Below are positions 50,801-62,090 of a stretch of DNA of 64,000 nt, one piece after another. The translations under genes and the position numbers were made by a program. Source of the stretch: Nereocystis luetkeana (taxonomy: Eukaryota > Sar > Phaeophyceae > Laminariales > Laminariaceae); assembly GCA_031213475.1 (NCBI GenBank), contig JARUPZ010000030.1:5263661-5327660 (forward strand), given 5' to 3'. Within the stretch, counting starts at the first letter, position 1. Each line of letters opens with the position of its first letter. Under the pieces are notes generated by a model, which saw only the letters and a program-made list of their open reading frames with translations, did not search any database and was not told the DNA's origin.

Positions 50801-53800
50801 TCTGTCCGAGATTATGACATCTGGTGCCAGCATCTCGGCTGGAAAAAGAGGCACACTAACAGCAAGCATGCCATGTGCGGTTTTGGGGTTTGAAGTATGT
50901 ACATGAAATAAAAAACGCACGCGTCCCGTAAGTGCGGCGGAGGAGGTCCCGTAACTCCAATGGTTGAGACCCTAGATCGAGACACCAAGCGCCAGCCAAT
51001 CTCGGCGGGGGCAACACTTAGCCGTCAACTGCCAACGTTCAACAGTCAAGAAATCAAACCTAACAACAGCCAACAGCCAAACGGTCAGCCAGTCAGCTGT
51101 CCGCGATAGCAACAGGTGATACGCACCATGAAGGTCTCGTGCCTCTTCTGCGTCTCCAGGCTGTCTTTCAACTTTCGGATGCGATCTCGGAGGAAGCTCT
51201 TCTGGTTGTTCAGCATCTTCAGCTGCAGCATCTCCATCATAAACCCGTGCGTGAACCTGCAGATAATAGTCGTACGTGGTCAGTTGGAGCACCGTTCAGG
51301 TTGAGGTTCAACAAACCAAGTAACCAGCCAAACAACCAATAAGTTGGAATGACAAGAATGACAGCGGCGACCATCGGGCGGTAGGATAAGGAGGCCGGGG
51401 AAGGGGGGGGGGGGGCGTACTCATTTATTTCTCGCCTTAGTCATTTGACCATTGACCACGCATCCCTTTCGAGACGGGGGGGGGGGGGGGGGGTACAAGG
51501 AGGACATGGTTGAGGTTCAACAAACCAGCCAACCAGCCAACCAACCCATAAATCAACCAACCAACCATTAAGGCGGCCGCTAGGTCTGAACAGTGAGAAG
51601 GACAACACCGACCACCGGGCGGAAAAGGGGGGGGGGGGGGGAGGGGTACTCATTTGTTGCTTGCCAGAATCAGTTCATTATCCACCACGCATCCATCCCT
51701 TTCGAGACGGGGGAGACCGAGATGGGGGGGGGGGGGGGGGAGTGGTAACGGAGAATGCTTCGTAGAAAATCTGCCTCCGAGAGCGCAAATCATAGTCATC
51801 CATTCCATCCCATCTAAATACACACCATTTCGAGCGGAAATTTACCAGAAATAATACCAGGTATAAGTACAAGTATACTCACGTGTCGGAAGAAACATTG
51901 CGACAGCAAAACCCGAGAAAAGCGAAAACACGCAACAACAACAACAACATACATCTTGGTCCACACGGAGCGACGGTAATTGCAAAAACAACTGTAACAG
52001 GCTATTGGCACCCCATGACATGGAGTGAGAGAGTGTGCCATACCTGGTTCAATTTTACGGCGATATGCTGTATTTGTTGCTACTAACATGCTGTATTTGT
52101 TGCTATTGTTAGTAGAGAGAAAATGGCGTGTTTTACGAGTCTCAAAAACGCGATCTAGCCCCTAGATGGATACTGCATAATAGGCCCTGGAAGGCTGGTA
52201 GGCAGTGCTGTAGTGAGCAACTATCGCGTAGAAGGAATGGGGGGGGGGCGAGCGCACGTACGGGGTAGCAATGGCAGACTGAACAGACGGCACGAGCGTA
52301 AGGCACCTACCGCAGCTGTCATGCTAAGAGTAGAAATGGCCGAAGGCACCTCCGGCTGGTGCGATAATTTTACTATTACGGGGGACAATAGTAAATAGAA
52401 CCAGACATTGTTAGTAAAAATTGGTAAATATGTACGTGTTTATGTGTACCGTAGGTCCTATTTAATAGGCTCCCCCGTATAATAATACCACAATACACCG
52501 GCATTTCGCGTTTTGTTCAAAGTTTTTGTCCGAACTTCCTGCCATACGTGCAACAACGTAACACAACACCCCTCCGTGTTTGCACGAACAACAGGGCAAC
52601 AACCCTAGCTGTCACGCCAGGAGTAGAGATAACAGACGGCACGACCAGAAGCCGCTACCGCAGCTGCCAGGCTGTAACAGCCAGCGCTCATGCACCCATT
52701 CGGAAAAATCAGCACCCACTTGTAAACGAGGTTGATGTTCTCTCGCATTATGTCTCCCCCGCTGTAGGCTGATGGGTCGCGATCGTTCGCGCTCGGATAT
52801 CGAACCGGTCTGTGTCGCCCCGATCCCTCCTGTTCGATGACGAAAGCAGCTCGCTGTCCCTGAACCTCCACCAAAAATCTGGAAGCACACGCACACACAC
52901 CATACCGGCACACGCAGGAATGCAAAGCAAGGGTGTTATAGAGGAAAAGCGCAAGACACAGCGAGCCAAACGCGAGCCAAACGCAAGCAAAGCAAAGCAA
53001 GCAAAGCAAGCAAAGCAAGCAAAGCAAGCAAAGCAAGCAAAGCAAGCAAAGCAAGCAAAGCAAGCAAAGCAAGCAAAGCAAGCAAAGCAAGCAAAGCAAG
53101 CAAAGCAAGCAAAGCAAGCAAAGCAAGCAAAGCAAGCAAAGCAAGCAAAGCAAGCAAAGCAAGCAAAGCAAGCAAAGCAAGCAAAGCAAGCAAAGCAAGC
53201 AAAGCAAGCAAAGCAAGCAAAGCAAGCAAAGCAAAGCAAGCAAAGCAAGCAAAGCAAGCAAAGCAAGCAAAGCAAGCAAAGCAAGCAAAGCAAGCAAAGC
53301 AAGCAAAGCAAGCAAAGCAAGCAAAGCAAGCAAAGCCAGCAAAGCAAGCAAAGCAAGCAAAGCAAGCAAAGCAAGCAAAGCAAGCAAAGCGAGCAAAGCG
53401 AGCAAAGCAAGCGAAGCGAGCAAGCAAAGCGAGCAAAAATAAGGAGGCAAAGACAAAAAAAAATATCAAGCCCAGAATGAAGATCAAACACCAAAAAGAA
53501 AAAAAAAACAAGCACGCAAAGCAAGCAAGCGAGCAAAGAGCCAACAAACCGAACCCAAAACAAGCACGCCGAGCAACCGAAGCAACAAAACCCCCCGAAA
53601 AAAGTGAGCGAAAAAAACCCAACTTGCCCCCACCCCATACTCCCAAAATGACAACAAAAACATGCAAAAACGCGATAACAAACGAAGAACCGAAATACCA
53701 CTCTGTCCTTAAAAACAAAGGAACGTACGTATATTATTATTGCGGGACACCATAGTAAATAGGACCTATGCCTTATACGAACACCTATATATTTACCAGT

Positions 53801-56800
53801 TTTTACTGACAATATTTGGTCCTATTTACTACGGTCCCCCGTAATAACATTCAATAAAAACGCCTCTTAATATTCGGGGACAAGAGTGCTAGTTTGTTTG
53901 CCCACCCTCCCCACCCTCCCCACCCTCCCCACCCTCCCCACCCTCCCCACCCTCCCCACCCTCCCCACCCTCCCCACTCTCCCCACCCTCTCGTACCCTT
54001 GCTCTTCCAGCGCCGTAAGCTCCCGCAGGAGCCGGTCCTTGTGACCGCTAATCGGGTACACTCTGTACAGGAACCACGTGGAGAACTCCTTGCCTATCAG
54101 GCTTGCTACCTTGAGGGCCATGAGCTGGCAGCTGTTCAGCCGGTCCGTCTGACGAGCAACAAAACGCGCGTTTGACGAGCACATCGGTGAGAATGAGTAC
54201 CAAAAAAAAAACATGCCGGAACAGGTCATGAACAAACCTTTGACGATCTGACCTTTTGAGAATTAACTGCGTTTGACGAGGCGTCGGGGTACAAAAAACA
54301 TGAACACAACGCTCGAAAAAAAAAAAAAAAACATTTGTCATGAGAACGAAAATCGTGTCCGAAACAAAATCATGACCAAACTACTGACGCCAGTATCAAA
54401 AACGGTTGTCTGTGCATGCCAATGTTAACAGTCGAAAGCGCAACAACCTGTTGACTCCACTGAAAAAAGAACCATCCACCTCAATCCAACCCCAAAACAC
54501 AATCGATCACACACCAATTAAAGACATCCCGAAACAAAAATAATTCCAACACAATAAAAAGCCGAACAACGAAAAAAGTCGAGCATCGGCGCAAGCGGAA
54601 GCAAACTCAATGCTCAAGCTAATCATCTACACACCATACCACTTGATACATGCACGCATCAGACAGATTCCAATAAATGGATAGCGTCAAAAGTTGTTGA
54701 CCGCTCAAACAACAAACAAAAAACACCTCAACAACAAAAAAAAGTGACTCAACGATAGAATAAAAACATGCTGGTATGTCGAACAGAACGGAACACAAAA
54801 ACGAAACTTGACAAAACAAACACACTGACTGTTCGTGAACCGTTGGCAGCACATTAAAAAAATATAAAACAAGAAAGAAACAAGAAACGAAACAAGCGAG
54901 CGAACAAATAAGCATTCACAGCCAGCAAAACAAAAAAAAAACGTGGCGTGAAGGGAAAGCAAACAAACAAAGTATCGGGTTTGAATGGCACCTAATGTTA
55001 CTCCTATAGCTCCTCCATCCATGTCAGGCTGCCAAAAAATAATTTAACACCCCGAATGTAAACCAAACAAGCAGCACAAGCAGAGCAAACGAAAACGAAA
55101 AAGCACGACCAATCAACCAACCAACAAAAAAACAAGAAAAAAAGACCAAAACCAACCATCCGAAAAACAAACAAACAAACAAGAAAATAAACACCACAAG
55201 CGAAACAAACAAACAAAACGGGAAAAAACACACACGAACGAATGAACGAACAAACGAACAAACGAAACAGACAAAAAACGCAAACAAACGAGAAGTTGGA
55301 TTTGATACAGTCTCCGTGTTTTCCTGTCCCGGGGAGTTTGCTTTCTACAACACCTGTTAACCCCCTTTAGAACCGCAGCCCCGTTTTGGGGACAAACTAC
55401 TGAAAAACTGAGTGGTTTGTCCCCAAAACGGGACTGCGGTTCTAAAGGGGTTAATCGTGGCGTTCGTTGTACGTCGACGGCTGATGATACTAATGTACCT
55501 GGTAGTGTTATTGTAGTTATGGTATGGTATGGAAACTTTCGATAGATGGAAACGTCTTGTTCGAAGTTTCGACAGTATCGCACATATCGGAAAAGTCTTT
55601 ATTCTCCATTCCCTGGCGTCCCCGTGTTTTCTATGCTTCCGAGTATCAAATATCGAAATCGATCGGACGATTGTTTTCTTGATTTATCGGCATCGTATCG
55701 CTTTTCTTTTGTTTTCGTCGGTATCGTATCGTATCGAAGTCGATTCCGACATCGATATTCAATATCAGATGCTAACTGACCAACCAACCAACCAACCAAC
55801 CAACGGAAACAACCAACACAAACGCACACAAAACGACCAGCACAAACGACCTAAAACGAACAAAAACAAATAAAGACACCAAACACACAAAACCAACACA
55901 CAAAAACACAATACCCCCCACCCCCCCCCGGTCGTTGAAAACCCGCCGTGCTCCGTCTCGGCATTGTAGGGATGCGAGAGTCTATTGGCCATACGACCAC
56001 GGCCATGAATGAGATCGAGTACATCTCTCCTATCGAGTACACCCCCCCCCCCCACCTCCCCTCCGCGCCCGTCCGACCTGCCCCACCCCACCCCCATCCG
56101 CTTCCACCACACCTGGGACGTGAGCAGCGCGTTGAGCTTCTCGGGCAAGAGAGATGCGCTGAGACTGAAGTTTTCCGTCAGGGACACGTGAACGGCGACA
56201 TCAATGTTGTTGTGAGACCCCCCCTGATCTCCCTCCTCTGATCTGATCTCGATGTACCGCAACAGCCTAGGCTCGACCATCTGGAACGAAAACCAAGCGC
56301 ACGTGGGAACAGGGGAGTTGATACGTAAATTCCGAAATTCAAATCAGGTGGAAATGGGCACGGGGAGTCAAAAACTACAGAGAGGGTGTTCGTAGAAAGA
56401 GGCAATGGGGGGGGGTGGGGGGTGGGGGGAGGGGTGTACTCGATAGGAGAGATGTACTCGATCTCATGCATGGCCGTAGTCGTATGACCATAGACCCTCG
56501 CATCCCTACAATGCCGGGGGGAGGGGGGGGGGGGGGGGAGTTGTTGCAAGAATCCAACCTACCTGATCTCCATGTACCGCAACAGCTTAGGCTCAACCAT
56601 CAGAACAGCCAGGCGCACACCGGGGACAGTAAGTCATGTATTGCAGAAGGAGTTGTAGAGACAGGCGTCGGCCGGGGGGGGGGGCGTACTCATTTGTTGC
56701 TTGCCATAGTCATTTGACCATTGACCACGCATCCCTTCCGAGACGGAGCATCGTTCCTACTCGTGATAGATGAGGAGGAGGCGGGGGGGGGGTAAGAGAA

Positions 56801-59800
56801 AACAACAATTGATCTGATCTCGATATACTGAAACAGTCTAGGCTCGACCATCAGAACAACTAGGCGCGCACGAGAGGCAGGGATAGGTTATAGAGGGAGT
56901 GTTCGTACAGGGAGAGGGGGGTACTCGATCTCATGCATAGCCGTAGTCGTCTGACCATAGACCCTCGCATCCCTACAATGCCGGGACGGAGCACGTCGTA
57001 TTTCACCGACCAGACAGATATTTGCTTGCACCAAGCGCGAAGCAACGTGAGGTGTTCGGCGAGTCGCATGAAGGGTGAGCTGCATCCTACTAAGAACCGC
57101 TTTTGAGGCGGGTTTTCTTGCATATGAATGACAGCGTCAATGAATTGATTTATTTTCTGGTGTGGCCACTTCCAGAGAAAGCAATGGGTTCACCATCTAA
57201 CTGTCTTGTGGGTGCCTTACCATACACACTACGTGATACGATCATCCCCCTTGCGCGGACTTGAGGTTCTTCCTGCACATAAATGATAGAACTCCACCGC
57301 CAGCCGCCGCCAGCCGTGGTATCCGCCAAAACAGGACAAAGAAACGGTACCCTGGTTGTCTAGCTCACGCAGAGAGAGGCGTGTTTTACAGCATCGTCGA
57401 CAACCGACGCCAACCCAACATACCTATATACATACATATTATATATACCAGGTAGAGGGGGGGGGGGGGGGAGCCGTGTGCATGTGTTAATACCTCTATA
57501 GAGAGGAGAGAGGGGGGACATAAGAAGAGAGGGGCAGGGATAAGAGATACAGGCTACACATAAATCGAGCGAGATTACGGAGGGAGACACATCGAAAGAG
57601 AGAGAGAGAGAGAACTGCAGTACTATGGAGACTCACAAAAACCAAAATGCAGTCAGAAGCCTTGCAGAGATCCAATAAAAAAATGACGCGGAGACAAAAA
57701 TACAGGGAGGATGAGAACCTCCCCCCCCCCCCCCGAAAACACAGCGGCCTGCCACTAAAAACCACCGCACCTCAGACACATGTAGATATTTCAAGGCACA
57801 CAAAAGTTTCCGATCTGTATGATCTGTACGATCTAGCTCATGTAGCCGGGTGGGACCGGTATAATCTGCATGATCTATGATCGTAGCGAATGTTTCCTGG
57901 GTTGGATCTGTACTGTACAGATCCTGCACAGCCTTCCACAACGGCGGGTGAGGAACTAGGTGATTTACAGTAAAATAGATACTAGATAATAGATATATAC
58001 GAGTAGATAGATAGATAGATAGATAGATCATGATCTGTATGATTTGTCTGAGGTATGGACCCTTTCATCGATGCAAAAACGTGTCCAACCCAACTGCCAG
58101 GCACTCCCCCCCAAAAAAAAACGTGGCATGCAGTTCTACTCAAAACATTATTTAGGACTGCAGTCCCTTTTTGGGGACAAACCGCCTACAATTTGAGTGG
58201 TTTGTCCCCAAAACGGGACTGCGGCCCAAAGAAAGATTGAAGGCCACGAGCCATCTCGAGAGAGGGGACATGAGCTCGGTGAGCATCAAAAGGCATACAG
58301 AAACAGGAAATTCAAGGTATAATTCCGACTATTTCTTGGCCTCCAAACGGGAGTGTGTGGGTGCCAGCCCTCCAGGGCAGAAACTAAGTTATACTTCAAG
58401 AGATGGGACACGAGGTCGGTGGTCATTTAGGGACAACTAACGGCCTACAGAATCCACGTTTCGGAGACGGATGCTTGTAACTCGAGTTGAAAAGTCATTG
58501 CAAGTGGGAAAGGGGGGGGGTGCTAAGTTACCTTGAGATGGGAGACGAGCTCGGTGATCATCAGCGGGTTGCCCGAGCACAGTTCCTCGACGAGGCCGAA
58601 GAGAGAGTCGCTGATGTCGACCACGTTGTCGCCCAACTTCTCCGCCACCAGACGCTCCACCTCCTCCGGCGGGGCGCCCTCTATTTTCAAGAAACGCACG
58701 TGCTCCAGCTGCACCAGCGCCTGTCGAACGGAGGGACGAGTGAGTGAGCGAGCGAATCGAAGAGAACGAACAGACACAACGAAAAGGCAAGATAGGAGAA
58801 ACAACGAAACGAACAAAAGCCACGAACGGATTGGCAGAAGGAAATGAGTGAACGAACAGACCACGAACGGATTGGCAGAAGGAAATGGGTGAACGAACAA
58901 AAGCCACAAACGGATTGACAGAAGGAAATGAGTGAACGAACAGACACAACGAGGGACGAAACGACAGAAGCAACGAACGAAACCACGAACGAAACGACAG
59001 AAGAAGGAAATGAACAAGAGTTGAAATGACCGACCAAACGAACGAACGAACGAGCGAAATAATAAACGGAAGGAATTAACAAAAGGAATTAACAAAAGGA
59101 ATTAACGCAAGGGATCCCTCTGGTACAAACATGAACAACAAAGTTACAGTCAGAACGAAACAAAGCACGAAACTATAAAAAAGACGGAACGAAATAGTTG
59201 AGAAAACGAAAAAAAAGAGACCGAAACACCGCCGTGTAGCATGAAATGACAGAATGAAACAAAGAACAAAAAAAAATCCGAATTATATCCCTGGTCGTAG
59301 CGAATATCAGAACGAAACGAACAACAAATACCGAACTAAGCAGAGAACAAAATGAATAACAAAGAACAAAAAAACGAACTAAACAGCAGCAGAATAACGA
59401 ACCGGATGAATGACGACTGAACCAACAACTCTTCGCGAGGGAGGCACTCGCAGGACACAAGCAAGCTCCAACCATACGTACCGCGCAGCATGCAAGCCTG
59501 GGTATTGACCTCGCCGCCGGCTTGTGTATTTGCATAGACGTACCAGGTACGCACATATTTTTAATGAAAGACGTAAAAAACAACAAACCTTGTACGGCGA
59601 TGACCTATCCAATGATCGGAAACAACCCAGTAATACAACAACGGCCCACGGGGCCAACGTGGAAAGAAGAAAAACAAACTATTTGGCACGTGGGATAGTA
59701 AATAGGACCTACGGTACACACGAAAAACATGTATATTCACCTATCTTCACTATTAATAACACTATTTGGGCCTGTTTATCAAGGTCCCCCGTAATAGACC

Positions 59801-62056
59801 AGGAGCGAATCCATGTAAATAAAAAAAAAAAATTAAAAAAAAAGAAACAAAACGGGAAGCAAAACAAGAGAAACATGCTTGATTTCGAACGCACGGTAAT
59901 TACCTCGGTACCTCGTACTCGTACTCGGAGAGGGGGGGGGGGGGGGGAAGCGAAAATGGCGCGGTAATGCTGCAGCGAAACGAAAAGCTGGTAAAAAAAC
60001 AACCAAGAGTGAACCACTCAACAAATAGAAACGACACAGAAGCGAAACGAAACGAAACACAAAAAGGTGTCCCATTCCAGCAATAAGTCACCTCGTAGTC
60101 GGGGGGAATGGAGGCGAAGATGGCGCGATAGTGCGCCAAGGGCCGGAAGGAGAGGATCAGCATCATCGGTAATGGTGCACCCATCGGACCACCTATGTAA
60201 CACACACGTTAGCAGAGGCACCGTAGCGTGACATGCGGCATAATTGGGGTTGGCACAGCGCCGGCAGAAGGGCCAACGCGGGGTGTGTGTGGGGGGTACT
60301 CATGCCATGCATGGCCGTAGTCGTATAAGCATAGACTCTCACACCCTTACAACGTCGGGACGAAGAACGTCGGGCTTTCATCGACTAGGCAGACATCGCT
60401 TGCACCAAGCGCGAAACGCCGTGGGGTGTTAGGCGAGTCGCATGCGAGGGGGAGGGGGGGATACTCGATAGGATGGATGTACTCGATCTCATGCATGGCC
60501 GTAGTCGTATGACCAATGAAGGGGGGAGGGGGCGCAATTCGGCAACGATGCACCCATCGGATCGCTTAACATCTATTGCGTACACAAAGCACAGGCGCGC
60601 CGGGACGTGGCGTGTGGTATAATTGGGGTTTGCACAGTGGCGGTGGAGGGGCAAGCATCAATGACAACCATCGGACCGCGCAACAGCTAGCTTTTGACAC
60701 ACAGCACAGGCACCGGGGAGTAACGTGCGGCACAATGGGATTTTCTCCGCGGCGGCGGGAAAAGAGGGAAGGGACAACATCGGAAACGATGTACCCATCC
60801 GACCGACGAAAAAAGTGTCCTGCATGCATCAACATACACACTCACACATAGACACAGGCGTCACGACATCTGACCCGCAGCAATGATCAGGGTTCGTAAA
60901 GCGGAGGGGGGGGGGGGGGCGTGGAACAAATAATCGAAGCTTCGCGTAGCGATCGGTTGCGGCTTCCGACGCACAGCAAGTCTCGCTCTTGTTTCGTACT
61001 CATGTTTTTACCGTCAACGCTACCTCGTTTTTTTGTTTTTAGTTACGAGCGAAGCAAGCTACGAATTTACAGCGGCTTCAACCCTTTCGGTACCGCACTG
61101 CACACCAACCCATTCATGACTCTAATTCCAAATGAATTTTGTCCCCACAGCGGAAATACAGGTTCTCAAGGCCTAAACGAGTTACGTATAGGGCATGCAT
61201 TACTTTCGAGCAAGGTGAAGCCGGAGATCCGCGCCGTCCGATCGAAAAACCTCCGGTAATTTTTTCGCCTTTCCACCAGCACACACATTCACTACCCACC
61301 ATTACCGCTGTTACCGCTAAAGTTACCGCCACTGTTACCGCTTCCAATACCGCTGGTATATAACGCACTGGTACTGTTACTGCTGCTACCGCTGAAGTTA
61401 CCGCTGGTTACCGCACTGCTGAAGTTACCGCCGCCGATACCGCTGGTTACCGCACTGCCACTGCTACCGCTACCGCTGGTACCGTTGCTAATGGTTCGCA
61501 TTCTGTACGTTAAAAGCAAATCGTTACCGCTGCTCCTGCCTGGTATCCTGCACGTTAACGTTACCACCCACTGCTACTGATTGATACTATCCCTGTTAAC
61601 TGATTTTACTATATCTAGTGGTTTGTATCGTGGGTTGTATGTTCACCTGTAGCGACGGCTAGCGCGAGTGTCCAGCTATCCTTGTCGAGGAATTGGGCGT
61701 CGTCGATCACCACCTGAACAAACAAAAAAATAGAAATATTACAGACAGAACATAAAACGGGTGGAACCTAAACAACAGAAAAAATACGTACTCGTACCAG
61801 GTATATGTTTACTCGTAACAACGAAACAAAAAAGTTCCAAAAGTACAAGAAGAGAAAAGAAAAAAAACAGAAAAGCAAAACGTAAAAAAGACGAAAAAAA
61901 AGCTGTCGCTAGGAACTCGTGCAGCAGGATATGTATAACTGCCGTTAAACTTGTATTCGTTGTTGATTGGTACACGGTGGTAATACGTGGTCGTCGTTGT
62001 TGTGTCGTCACTACTACCAGTAGTACTAGTAGTACTAGTACTACTAGTACTACTAG

Positions 62057-62090
<34 letters not shown>

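Larger units (their letters stand above)
54149..56112 (-). other. Intron between NTPase exons 5 and 6
   Basis: A/C-rich with 'aaacaaac' runs that leave Phe/Val/Leu-rich frames on the minus strand, plus one foldback repeat, one TACCTGGTA and one family 4 fragment. Nothing else is recognised. Confidence 0.7.
56215..56900. repeat. Three diverged copies of the exon 5 edge with adjacent intron
   Basis: The exon 5 start (plus strand 'cgatgtaccgcaacagccta', 'ggctcgaccat') recurs at about 56565-56610 ('catgtaccgcaacagcttag') and 56815-56865 ('cgatatactgaaacagtcta'). In each case it is followed by 'caggcgcac'-like intron and a 'gggtgttcgta' segment. Only the first copy is joined to a full exon. Confidence 0.75.
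58721..60091 (-). other. Intron between NTPase exons 3 and 4
   Basis: GAAC/GAAA-rich repeats fill the exon 4 side, and a decayed family 1 MITE and a G run lie near exon 3. No coding block is supported. Confidence 0.7.

Noticed and set aside
52605-53812. Long frames (up to 354 codons) of Leu/Ala/Cys or Lys/Gln/Ala repeats
   Set aside because: They are translations of a 9-bp minisatellite that is open on both strands. Only the 52720-52878 part, in one minus frame with splice sites, is coding.
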